Below are positions 7,593-16,217 of a DNA stretch of 24,091 bases, piece by piece. Under the pieces are notes generated by a model, which had not been told where the DNA came from, did no database searches, and saw only the letters and a list, made by a program, of their open reading frames with translations. The stretch lies in NCBI GenBank assembly GCA_003219345.1, contig QHOP01000414.1, positions 1 to 24,091 on the forward strand, read 5' to 3'. Every line of letters starts with the position of its first letter. Position 1 is the stretch's first letter. This DNA is from Verrucomicrobiota bacterium (GTDB taxonomy: Bacteria > Verrucomicrobiota > Verrucomicrobiia > Limisphaerales > AV2). Both the position numbers and the translations under genes were made by a program.

Positions 7593-9052
7593 CACGACAG
7601 CTGTTGGTAATCGCAATCTGGTCGTTCGCCGCGCTGACCGTATTCGCAGCGGGCGCGCCGCCGCGTCCGAACATCGTCTTCATTCTCGCCGATGATCTCG
7701 GTCCGAACGACCTCGCGTGCTACGGTAGGCGCGAACATCACACGCCGAACCTCGACCGTCTGGCCGCCGAAGGTTCACGCTTCACCTGCGCCTATGTCGC
7801 GCAGCCCATTTGCTCGCCGTCGCGCGCGGCGATCCTGACCGGCAAAACCCCGGCCCGTCTGCATCTGACGACGTACCTGCCGGGACGCCCCGACTGTCCG
7901 TCGCAGAAGCTTCTCCATCCGATTATCGAACAGCAGTTGCCGCTTGCGGAAAGGACAGTGGCTGAGTGCCTCCACGACGCCGGCTACGCGACCGCGTGCA
8001 TCGGCAAATGGCATCTCGGCGGCGAGGGCTTTTTGCCGACCGACCAGGGCTTCGATCTCTATCATCCCGGCAACGCCGTGACGAAACCGTCCGCAACGGA
8101 AGGAGGCAAGGGTGAATACGACCTCACCGCGCGCGCGATCGAGTTTGTGCAGAAGAATCGTGATCGGCCGTTCTTTCTCTATCTCGCGCATAACAGCCCG
8201 CACATTCCTTATTCGGCCAGACCGGAACTGGTCGCGAAGAACGCCGGCGCCTTCGAGCCGGTTTACGCCGCTTTGGTTGAAACGCTCGATAACACCGTCG
8301 GGCTGTTGCTCGCGAAACTGGATGCGCTCGGATTGCGCGACCGCACGCTGGTGATCTTCACCTCCGACCACGGCGGTTTGCACGTCCCCGAGGGTCCCCA
8401 TGCGCGCATCACGCACAACACGCCGTTCCGCGCCGGCAAAGGTTATCTCTACGAAGGCGGCCTGCGCGTGCCGCTCATCGCGCGTTGGCCGGGCAAGGTC
8501 CCGGCCGATCGCGTCGTTGACACGCCGATCATCAACACCGACTGGTTGCCCACACTTGTGGAAATTGCCGGCGCCGGAACGCCACGCAGTCTCGATGGCG
8601 TCAGCATCGCCTCGCTTCTGCTCGGTCGCGGCCAGCCGAAGGCGCGCCGTTTTTACTGGCATTTCCCTCACTACACCAACCAGGGCGGCCAACCCGCCGG
8701 CGCGATCCGCGAAGGCGACTGGAAGCTTGTCGAACACTATGAGGATGGTCGCGTAGAACTGTTCAACCTGGCGAAGGACATCAGCGAAACCACCGACCTT
8801 TCCGCGCGCGAGCGGCGCCGCGTCGCCCGCCTGAAGAACGACCTCGCGGCGTGGCGCCAACGGGTGGGAGCGCAGACCAACACGCCAAACCCCAAATTCG
8901 ACCCCGCGCTGCACCGCCAGATTTATGTGGACTTCGTGCCCTCGACGTTCGATCCGCTGCGCGCCGACGCGGCAACGTGGGCGCGCGCGGCCGCCTGGCG
9001 AAAGCAGATGGACGCCGTTTTGTACAAACCCAAAACACCTGCGCCCTATTGA
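7589..9052 (+). CDS. Secreted sulfatase B (formylglycine type)
   Basis: A protein of 487 residues. GTG at 7589 overlaps the TGA of sulfatase A (GTGA), and a signal peptide follows at once (residues 4-21), so this start is well supported. Motifs: Asp35-Asp36 metal site, C-S-P-S-R with Cys75 in PICSPSRAAILTGKTPARLH, GKWH with Lys140 and His142, and TSDHGG with Asp260-His261. It closes with an ELFNL..D C-terminal block typical of S1 sulfatases. The TGKTPARLHLT variant after the active site is common in arylsulfatase-like proteins of Planctomycetes and Verrucomicrobia. The exact glycan cannot be read from motifs. Stop-start coupling with sulfatase A suggests that both act on the same substrate. 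Confidence 0.92.
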   Translation: MTRQLLVIAIWSFAALTVFAAGAPPRPNIVFILADDLGPNDLACYGRREHHTPNLDRLAAEGSRFTCAYVAQPICSPSRAAILTGKTPARLHLTTYLPGRPDCPSQKLLHPIIEQQLPLAERTVAECLHDAGYATACIGKWHLGGEGFLPTDQGFDLYHPGNAVTKPSATEGGKGEYDLTARAIEFVQKNRDRPFFLYLAHNSPHIPYSARPELVAKNAGAFEPVYAALVETLDNTVGLLLAKLDALGLRDRTLVIFTSDHGGLHVPEGPHARITHNTPFRAGKGYLYEGGLRVPLIARWPGKVPADRVVDTPIINTDWLPTLVEIAGAGTPRSLDGVSIASLLLGRGQPKARRFYWHFPHYTNQGGQPAGAIREGDWKLVEHYEDGRVELFNLAKDISETTDLSARERRRVARLKNDLAAWRQRVGAQTNTPNPKFDPALHRQIYVDFVPSTFDPLRADAATWARAAAWRKQMDAVLYKPKTPAPY

Positions 9053-9129
9053 GACTCATGCGCACCGCCAGCATTTGCCGAACCCTGACCCATGCCATGC
9101 AAATTGAAGCGCGAGCAAATTGGATGACC

Positions 9130-10617
9130 ATGAACTACCCCCTCACCCGACCTCCGGCCACCCTCTCCCCCATTGGGGGAGAGGGAAGGGGTGAGGGGGC
9201 AGGTTCATGGGCAGTAGAAGTTCTGATCCTGTTTCTGATTTTGGCGATTGCGTCGAATCCGGCCCTGGCCGCCGAGCGCAAGCCGAACATCCTCGTCGTG
9301 CTGGCCGACCAATGGCGCGCTCAGGCGTTTGGATTCGCGGGTGATCCGAACGTGAGAACGCCGAACTTCGACCGCCTCGCGTCCGAAAGCATCCGTTTCA
9401 TCAACGCCGTCGCGGGCTTGCCGGTCTGCTCGCCGACGCGGGCATCGTTGCTCACCGGCCAGCGGCCGTTGACGCACGGCGTGTTCCTCAACGACGTCCC
9501 GCTCAATCCCAACGCCGTGACCATCGCCAGGGTCCTCAAGTTGGATGGCTACGACACCGCTTACATCGGCAAGTGGCATTTGAACGGAGACGGGCGATCG
9601 ACCTTTATCCCGCCCGAACGGCGTCAGGGCTTCGACTACTGGAAAGTGCTCGAATGCACTCACGATTACTCGAACTCGTTCTACTATGCCGATGCTCCGG
9701 ACAAACTGAAATGGCCCGGTTACGACGCCATCGCCCAGACACGCGACGCCTGCGATTACCTTCGCAGCCGCGCGAAGTCGGAGAAGCCGTTTCTGTTGTT
9801 CCTTGCGTGGGGGCCGCCACATGATCCGTATTTCAGCGCGCCGGCGAAGTATCGCGCCTTGTATGACCCGGCGAAACTGGCGCTGCGGCCAAACGTTCCC
9901 GACAAGTTGCAAGGCGAGGTGCGAAAGATTCTGGCCGGTTACTACGCGCATTGCACGGCGCTGGACGATTGCATGGGCGAGCTGCTTGAAGCATTGCGCG
10001 AAACGGGCGCGGCGGAGAACACCATCATTCTGTTCAGCGCCGATCACGGAGACATGCTCGGTTCGCAGGGAATGTTCAAGAAACAGAAGCCGTTCGACGA
10101 ATCGATCCGGGTGCCGATGCTGCTGCGCTGGCCAAGAGGACTGGGCCTCAAGCCGCGCTCGCTCGACGCGCCGATCAATTCCGAGGACGTGATGCCGACG
10201 CTGCTCGGCTTGTGCGGTGTGCCGATTCCAAAGAGCGTCGAAGGCCTTGATTACAGCGGCTGCATGCGCGGCGGTAAGGCTCCCGGCGACGGCGCCACCG
10301 TGATTCTCTGCGCCGCACCGTTCGGCGAATGGGAGCGCCGGGCCGGCGGCAAGGAATACCGCGGCGTCCGCACGACCCGTTACACCTACGTCCGCGATCT
10401 GGAGGGACTATGGCTGCTCTTCGACAACCGGACTGACCCGTATCAAACCAACAACCTTGTGAACCAGAAGGCACACGCCGCGTTGCAGTCCGGGATGGAG
10501 GCGTTACTCAACAGGAAACTACAGGAACGCAGCGACGAGTTCCGGTCCGGCGCGGAATACATCGCGAAATGGGGTTACCAAGTGAACGCCAACGGGACGG
10601 TTCCCTACGCACCGTGA
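9130..10617 (+). CDS. Secreted sulfatase C; N-terminus encoded by a REP-like repeat
   Basis: A protein of 495 residues from ATG 9130. ATGs at 9124 and 9058 are alternatives, the latter giving 24 more residues. Every available ATG precedes the REP-like palindrome at 9138-9199, so the peptide PLTRPPATLSPIGGEGRGEG at about residues 4-23 is repeat-encoded and sits just before the hydrophobic signal segment (28-48). Unless a non-standard start lies after the repeat, it has been taken into the signal peptide's n-region. Motifs: Asp60-Gln61 (DQ replaces the usual DD), C-S-P-T-R with Cys100, GKWH with Lys148 and His150, and SADHGD with Asp305-His306. The DQWR opening and GPPHDPY block resemble choline-sulfatase- or iduronate-2-sulfatase-like groups (tentative). 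Confidence 0.88.
   Translation: MNYPLTRPPATLSPIGGEGRGEGAGSWAVEVLILFLILAIASNPALAAERKPNILVVLADQWRAQAFGFAGDPNVRTPNFDRLASESIRFINAVAGLPVCSPTRASLLTGQRPLTHGVFLNDVPLNPNAVTIARVLKLDGYDTAYIGKWHLNGDGRSTFIPPERRQGFDYWKVLECTHDYSNSFYYADAPDKLKWPGYDAIAQTRDACDYLRSRAKSEKPFLLFLAWGPPHDPYFSAPAKYRALYDPAKLALRPNVPDKLQGEVRKILAGYYAHCTALDDCMGELLEALRETGAAENTIILFSADHGDMLGSQGMFKKQKPFDESIRVPMLLRWPRGLGLKPRSLDAPINSEDVMPTLLGLCGVPIPKSVEGLDYSGCMRGGKAPGDGATVILCAAPFGEWERRAGGKEYRGVRTTRYTYVRDLEGLWLLFDNRTDPYQTNNLVNQKAHAALQSGMEALLNRKLQERSDEFRSGAEYIAKWGYQVNANGTVPYAP
9138..9199. repeat. REP-like palindrome, copy 4, inside the 5' end of sulfatase C
   Basis: The inner hairpin 9161-9185 is nearly identical in sequence to copy 3 (CCCTCTCCCCCA then GGGGGAGAGGG). 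The outer arms are CCCCTCACCC and GGGTGAGGGG. It lies between the ATGs and the signal-peptide codons of sulfatase C. Confidence 0.85.
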
Positions 10618-10761
10618 AGTCGCAAATCAGCGACTTCGCGCGCGAGCCGGAATCTTGAAATCATGACTGAATCAAAATCGAACCTCGTAGCAGCCGACGT
10701 AAGTCCCCAAGACGCAATGCCACACCAACGGGCGCGAAAATTCCGGGAACTGTGCGCGCTT

Positions 10762-10797
10762 CCCCCCTCTCCTGGGGGAGAGGGCCGGGGTGAGGGC
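10762..10797. repeat. REP-like palindrome, copy 5
   Basis: An 8-bp stem CCCTCTCC / GGAGAGGG (10765-10772 with 10777-10784), followed by a GGGGTGAGGG arm. It is the most diverged of the family here, because the left CTCACCC arm is missing. It lies in the 315-base gap between sulfatase C and the broken sulfatase D. Confidence 0.75.
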
Positions 10798-10844
10798 GAG
10801 CGTTTCCTCCAATCCCATTTTCGGAGGAAGAGGCTCATTACTCA

Positions 10845-10878
10845 AAATCCGAAATCCGAAATCCGAAATCCGAAATCG
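10845..10878. repeat. 7-bp tandem repeat (AAATCCG)n
   Basis: Four exact head-to-tail copies of AAATCCG, then a partial AAATCG. Together with the REP copy at 10762 it fills much of the gap 10618-10932. I see no other gene in that gap. Confidence 0.9.
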
Positions 10879-10932
10879 ATCAGAGCCTCCTTACGTCGGC
10901 TGCTACGGTCCCAAGCTTCAGGGCGTGAACCA

Positions 10933-12339
10933 ATGCAGAATTCGCTGTCCACACTTGGCACGCTTGCTAGTTTTTCCGAACCGATCGGTTTCACGGTTGT
11001 CTTCCTGGCGTTCGTATTTTTTTCCGGATGTCGCACATCCGAAGCGGCGGTTCCAAACACCGCCAAACCGGCCAGCCGCCCCAACTTCGTCTTCATCCTG
11101 ACCGACGATCAACGATTTGACTCGATGGGTTGCGCGGGCAATCGACTTATCCGGAGCCGAACCTCGACCGTCTCGCCGCCAACGGCGCGCGGTTTCGGAA
11201 TCACTTCGTCACCACTTCCATCTGTTGCGTCAGCCGCGCTTCGATCTTCACCGGCCAGTACGAGCGGCGCCACGGGATCGGCGATTTCAAGACACCCTTG
11301 ACGGCCGAGCAATGGGCGGAAACCTATCCGGCGCGGCTGCGCGCCGCGGGGTACCGGACCGGTTTCATCGGCAAATTCGGCGTCGGCGACGCCCCGTACA
11401 TCAGGTCGAAGGCCGCTGATTTCGATTTCTGGCGCGGGCTACCCGGCCAGGCCGGCGAGTGGTTCATTGACCCGAAGGATCCGTCGCAGAGACACGCGAC
11501 TGCCCGAACCATTCTGCCTCTCGATCAGTTTCAATGCCCCACACGCCCGCGACGGCAAGCCGCGCGAGTTTCAACCCGACCCCCGCGACGAACCCCTCTA
11601 CGCCGGCGATCCAATTCCGGTTCCGAAGACGGCGTCCGACAAGTACTTCCGGCTCCTGCCGGAGTTCGCGCAAAAATCCGAAGGCCGGCGTCGTTGGGCG
11701 AAACGTTTCGCGACACCGGAAATGTTTCAGAATACGATGCGCGACTATTATCGGCTCGTCACCGGCATCGACCGCGAGGTCGGACGTATCGTCGCGAAAC
11801 TGGCCGGCCGCGGACTGGCGGACAACACGGTCATCATCTTCACGTCGGACAACGGCTGGTTTGCCGGCGAGCGCGGAATGGCCGATAAATGGCTGATGTA
11901 TGAGGAAAGCATACGTGTACCGCTGATCATTTTCGACCCGCGCGCGCCGCGGTCCAAGCGCGGGCGGATCGTGGACGCGCTGACGCTGAATCTGGACTTT
12001 GCGCCGACGATGCTGGAGCTGGCCGGGGTGGCTGTTCCCGCAGGCATGCAAGGCCGCAGCCTTGTGCCATTGCTCATCGGAAGGCGTCCGACTGACTGGC
12101 GCACGGACTTCTTCTACGAGCATCACTACGGCCCAAATATCATTCCGCCCAGCGAAGGCATTCGCGCCGAGCGCTGGGCCTACCTGCGCTGGCTGGGGCC
12201 GAATCCTGAAAGCGAAGAGTTATACGACGTTCAGGCCGATCCATTGGAACAACGCAACCTCGCCGCCGACCCGGCTTACACTGCCACATTGGATTCGCTG
12301 CGTGCACAATGGCGGCGGACCGGTCCCGGTTTGAAATGA
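10933..12339 (+). pseudogene. Sulfatase D, broken by two frame changes
   Basis: The gene starts at ATG 10933 with a hydrophobic segment ending in FVFFSGC, a possible lipoprotein box. The first frame carries FVFILTDDQRFDSMGCAGN (metal Asp58-Asp59), then runs into nonsense. From about 11156 the next frame continues with PNLDRLAANGARF, the C-C-V-S-R active-site block (Cys codon 11223-11225; Val stands where Pro or Ala is usual) and GYRTGFIGKFGVG. Between about 11480 and 11510 it switches back to the first frame, giving PFCLSISFNAPH, TSDNGWFAGERG (Asp codon 11848) and a normal C-terminus to 12339. The first shift is explained by loss of one C between 11155 and 11156: ACG CCG AAC CTC would restore the usual T-P-N-L. 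At the second site a helix seems partly missing. There are no other stops in the conserved parts, so this is a recent lesion or a sequence error. Confidence 0.85.
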
Positions 12340-12363
12340 TCAATCTCGATTTCACACTCTAAT

Positions 12364-12648
12364 ATGAACGCGAGCGCGTACGGCTCCTTGCGAAATTCGA
12401 TCAATAGATTCCTGGACGATGAGAAGTGCTTGCTGCTCAAGGCAGGATTTGTCCAAGACTGTGGATTAAATGATTGGCAGACAATTAGAGCAGCATTGAA
12501 GGAATGGGAATCCAAGGGATATTTGAGGATTCTCAAAGATCCATACGAAACGGCTCGGGACGAAATCTGCGTGGAAATGCTCTCCTACATTGATCGCGAA
12601 AGCCCTTGGCCCGACTGGCCGCCGCGATGTAAAACCCGGTGCTCGTGA
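12364..12648 (+). CDS. Small hypothetical protein, 94 aa
   Basis: I do not recognise this protein. It has 94 residues with no signal peptide, is rich in charged and aromatic residues, and looks like a compact helical protein. The middle (DWQTIRAALKEWESKGYLRILKD) has the helix-turn-strand look of a winged-helix or ribosomal-associated small domain, but this is only an impression. Base composition is visibly more AT-rich than the neighbouring sulfatases, which hints at a different origin. It starts 24 bases after the broken sulfatase D and ends 15 bases before sulfatase E, so it could ride in the same transcript. No obvious Shine-Dalgarno sequence is seen. Confidence 0.5.
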   Translation: MNASAYGSLRNSINRFLDDEKCLLLKAGFVQDCGLNDWQTIRAALKEWESKGYLRILKDPYETARDEICVEMLSYIDRESPWPDWPPRCKTRCS

Positions 12649-12663
12649 CAATCGCGCGCTCTG

Positions 12664-14565
12664 ATGCACACTGAGCATACTCTGAATACGGCAGTAGTGG
12701 GAATGTGTTGCTGGTTCGCGTTTCTCAACGGCGTCACCCTGGAGGTCATAGCCGCTGAATCCGTCCGCCCGAACATTCTCTGGATTTCCAGCGAGGACCA
12801 CGGCCCGCATATGGGGTGCTACGGCGACGCGTTCGCCACCACGCCGAACGTGGATAAGCTCGCCGCCCGGGGGATGATTTACTCGCACGCGTGGTCCTGC
12901 GCGCCCGTGTGCGCGCCGGCGCGTACGACGATCATCTCCGGGCTGTACGCCTCGTCCAACGGCGCCGAACACATGCGGAGCATGGTGCCGTTCCCCGCCG
13001 GCAAGAAAATGTTCCCGCAATTCCTTCTCGAAGTCGGTTACTATTGCTCCAACAATGCCAAAGAGGATTACAACCTCGTCCAGCCCGGTCGGGTTTGGGA
13101 CGATTCCTCGCGCAAGGCCCATTGGCGCAACCGCAAGCCCGGCCAGCCTTTCTTCGCTGTGTTCAACTCGGAGAAAAGTCACGAGAGCAAGCTGCGCGTG
13201 CGTCCGCACAAACAGCTCCACGATCCCGCCAAAGTGCGCGTGCCGGCATATCATCCCGACACGCCCGAAGTGCGGCAGGATTGGGCGCAATACTACGACA
13301 TTGTGACCGAAGCCGACGCCGACGCCGGCGAGCGCTTGAAGGAAATCGAAGAAGCCGGCCTCAGCGAGGACACAATCGTGTTTTACTGGGCCGACCACGG
13401 TTCCGGCATGCCGCGCAGTAAACGCTGGCCCTACAATTCCGGACTCCAGGTGCCGCTCGTGGTTTACATCCCGGACAAGTTCAAAGACCTTCGTCCCCCC
13501 GAATACAAACCCGGCGGTAAATCGGACCGCCTGGTGAGCTTCGTGGATTTGGCGCCCACCGTGCTGAGCCTCGCCGGCATCCAACCGCCGGACTGGATGC
13601 AGGGCCACGCGTTCCTCGGCAAATTCCTCGAAGCGCCGCAGCCGTTCATCTACGGTTTCCGCGGACGCATGGACGAGCGCTACGACCTCGTGCGCAGCCT
13701 CACCGACGGTCGTTACGTTTACATCCGCAATTATATGCCTCACAAAATTTACGGACAGCACATCGATTACATGTTCCAGACACCGACGACGCGGGTGTGG
13801 AAACAACTCCATGACGAAGGCAAACTGACGCCCGCCCAGGACACCTTCTGGAACACGAAGGCGCCGGAGGAACTCTACGACCTGCAATCCGATCCCGACG
13901 AAGTGAAGAACCTCGCCGCGTCGCCGGCGCATCAGGAGATCAAGACGCGGCTGCGTAAAGCCCAGCAGGAGCTCGCCAGAAGAATCCGCGACGTCGGGTT
14001 CCTGCCCGAAGGCGAACTCTTCAGCCGCGCGAACGGCGGTTCGCCCTACGACATGGGCCACAGTGACAGCCAATATCCGTTTGAGCGCGTCTTCGAGACA
14101 GCGGAACCGGCGTCGATGCTGGAAGCCGATGCTGTGCCGGCGTTGAAACAGCGTTTCAAAGACAACGACAGCGCGGTCCGTTACTGGGCGGCATTGGGTA
14201 CATTGATGCGTGGTGAGAACGGTGTGCGGGCGGCGCATGGAGAACTGGTCGCAGCGTTAAAGGACAGCTCGCCTTACGTCCGCATCGCCGCTGCGGAAGC
14301 GCTCGGACGCTACGGAAGCGACGCGGACCAGAAGCAGGCGCTGGACGTCTTGGTCGAGTCGGGACGCATCGCGAAGAACGGCGTATTCGTGGCGATGGCG
14401 GCGTTAAATGCGCTGGATGCACTGGGCGAAAAAGCCGAGCCGGCGGCTCGTGCCATTAAGGTGATGCCGGCACAGGGGAAGGTGCCGGATGCCCGCTATG
14501 CCCCTTACGTGCCCCGTCTGCTCGAAGGTTTGCAGGCGCGATTCGGATACCAGGAGCGGCGATAG
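12664..14565 (+). CDS. Secreted sulfatase E with C-terminal HEAT-like repeats
   Basis: A protein of 633 residues, longer than the usual 450-550 for this family. A hydrophobic stretch at about residues 11-31 serves as signal peptide. A start at Met14 is also possible. Motifs: SEDHGPH with Asp45-His46 as the first metal ligands, the formylglycine motif C-A-P-A-R with Cys83, and WADHGSGMP with Asp244-His245. The GKWH block is absent, and SNNAKEDYN stands at that place, which marks a separate subfamily. Residues about 490-606 form HEAT/PBS-like helical repeats (two clear units around AVPALKQRFKDNDSAVRYWA and LVAALKDSSPYVRIAAAEAL), likely for protein-protein contact or for positioning the enzyme. 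It acts on sulfate esters in the periplasm or outside. The substrate is unknown. Confidence 0.9.
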   Translation: MHTEHTLNTAVVGMCCWFAFLNGVTLEVIAAESVRPNILWISSEDHGPHMGCYGDAFATTPNVDKLAARGMIYSHAWSCAPVCAPARTTIISGLYASSNGAEHMRSMVPFPAGKKMFPQFLLEVGYYCSNNAKEDYNLVQPGRVWDDSSRKAHWRNRKPGQPFFAVFNSEKSHESKLRVRPHKQLHDPAKVRVPAYHPDTPEVRQDWAQYYDIVTEADADAGERLKEIEEAGLSEDTIVFYWADHGSGMPRSKRWPYNSGLQVPLVVYIPDKFKDLRPPEYKPGGKSDRLVSFVDLAPTVLSLAGIQPPDWMQGHAFLGKFLEAPQPFIYGFRGRMDERYDLVRSLTDGRYVYIRNYMPHKIYGQHIDYMFQTPTTRVWKQLHDEGKLTPAQDTFWNTKAPEELYDLQSDPDEVKNLAASPAHQEIKTRLRKAQQELARRIRDVGFLPEGELFSRANGGSPYDMGHSDSQYPFERVFETAEPASMLEADAVPALKQRFKDNDSAVRYWAALGTLMRGENGVRAAHGELVAALKDSSPYVRIAAAEALGRYGSDADQKQALDVLVESGRIAKNGVFVAMAALNALDALGEKAEPAARAIKVMPAQGKVPDARYAPYVPRLLEGLQARFGYQERR

Positions 14566-14604
14566 CGGTTCCCTGCCCATGAAACTCCCCTTCGTCCTCC
14601 TCGT

Positions 14605-14661
14605 CGTTCTCGTCCTCGTCCTCGATTCTTCCTCTTGGTTTCGAGGACGTGGACGAGCACG
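14605..14661. repeat. Imperfect 21-bp inverted repeat, pyrimidine/purine-rich
   Basis: The arms 14605-14625 and 14641-14661 match at 19 of 21 positions as reverse complements, with a 15-base loop. The left arm is CGTTCTCGTCCTCGTCCTCG. It is followed by GGTTCATGGTCCCAATGCG (about 14665-14683), the same phrase seen at about 5919 and 6043 next to other palindromes. It occupies most of the 180-base gap between sulfatases E and F. Confidence 0.8.
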
Positions 14662-14746
14662 ATCGGGTTCATGGTCCCAATGCGCGGCAAAAATCGCGTG
14701 GGGGACTCCTTGAACTCGGCCGGTTTTGCGATCCCAAATCACTGAA

Positions 14747-16202
14747 ATGAGCCACGAAAAAAAATCGCACCGGATCAAGCCGTGGCAGGCTTTCTTCGTT
14801 GGCACTTGCGGGCTGTTGACCGCTCTGTTGTCGTTGATTGGTGCTGGCCAGGCCGCCGCTGCCGAGGCCAAACACCCGAACATCGTCATTGTCATGCCGG
14901 ACGACGTCGGCTACGGCGACTACGCCTGCCTCGGCGCTGATGACCGGCCGTCATGAATTCCGCAATGGCGTCACCCACACCATCTTCGAACGTGAACGCT
15001 TGACGCTCCGCGCCACTACCCTTGCTCAGATACTCAGATCGGCGGGCTACACGACCGGCATCTTCGGCAAATGGCACCTGGGCGACGAACCGGATCGCCG
15101 GCCGGACCGGCGCGGTTTCGATGAGATGTTCATTCATGGCGGCGGGGGAATCGGACAGACGTATCCGGGCAGTTGCGGCGACGCCCCCGGCAACACCTAT
15201 TTCAATCCGGCCATTCTCCACAACGCCAGGTTCGAGAAGACCCGGGGCTATTGCACCGACGTGTTCTTTCGACAGGCCCTGAAGTGGATGAACGAGAAGC
15301 GAAAGGGTAGGGCGCCGTTCTTCGCGTACATCCCGCTCAATGCTGCCCACGCGCCGCTCCAGGTTCCGGACGAATATTTCAACCGCTACAAGGGCAAAGT
15401 CCCGGACGATACCGCCAGATTCTACGGGATGATCGAGAACCTCGACGACAACTTCGGCGCACTGCTGAAGAAGCTTAAGGATTGGGGCATCGAGGAGAAC
15501 ACGCTCGTCATCTTCCTGACCGACAACGGCGGCACGTTCGGCGTGAAGGTTTACAACGCCGGCATGCGCGGCGGCAAAGTCACGCCCTACCAGGGCGGAA
15601 CCCGTGTGCCGTCGTTCTGGCGTTGGCCCGCCGCGTTCAAGAGCGGCGTTGATTGCGCCGCGCTCACCGCGCACATCGATATCTTCCCGACCCTGGCAGA
15701 GATCGCTGGCGCGAAACTCAGCGATGAGGTGAAGCGACAGGTGGAGGGCCGCAGTCTGCTGCCGCTGTTGAAGAATCCCAAAGCCAACTGGCCGGATCGC
15801 GTCCTGGTGACGCACGTCGGACGCTGGCCGCGCGGGAAGACGGCGGAATGGAAATTCAGGAATTGCTCCATTCGCGACAGCCGTTTCGCGCTGGTGAACA
15901 ACGCCGAACTCTACGATCTCAAGGCCGATCCGGGAGAAACGAAGAACGTCATTGAGGAACATCCGGAGATTGTCCCCCGACTCCGCGCGGCTTACGATGA
16001 ATGGTGGACCGAGGTAATGCCTCGACTCGAAAATGAAGATGTCATCGGACCGAAGATCAATCCCTTCAAGGCGCTTTACTGGAAACAATTCGGCGGCGGC
16101 CCGGACGAAGCGTTGCTCAAGCAGATGGATCCGGACCCGGCGAAACGCGGTGAAAACGGCCGGCCTGCCGGCGTAAGCGCCAAACAAAACAACCAGAATT
16201 GA
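14747..16202 (+). pseudogene. Sulfatase F, active-site segment deleted out of frame
   Basis: ATG 14747 opens a normal sulfatase N-terminus: a signal peptide (about residues 18-40), then PNIVIVMPDDVGYGDYACLG. The frame then ends at 14956. The neighbouring frame picks up at 14931 with SALMTGRHEFRNGVTHTI and runs to 16202 with GIFGKWHLGD, LTDNGGTFG, and a full C-terminus. Intact relatives carry about 30-40 residues between CLG and the xALxTGRHEFRNG block, including T-P-N-x-D and the C-x-P-x-R formylglycine motif. Those are missing, so the protein cannot be an active sulfatase even if the frame were restored. The junction reads CTCGGCGCTG. CTCGGC fits both CLG (upstream frame) and the R/SAL codons (downstream frame), which suggests deletion across a 6-base microhomology. 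Sulfatase G follows 15 bases after the stop. Confidence 0.88.
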
Positions 16203-16217
16203 ATTCACTCAGGAACC

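Noticed and set aside
12466..14238. 590-codon minus-strand open frame opposite sulfatase E
   Set aside because: Shadow of a gene with full sulfatase motifs. No signal peptide or domain is visible.
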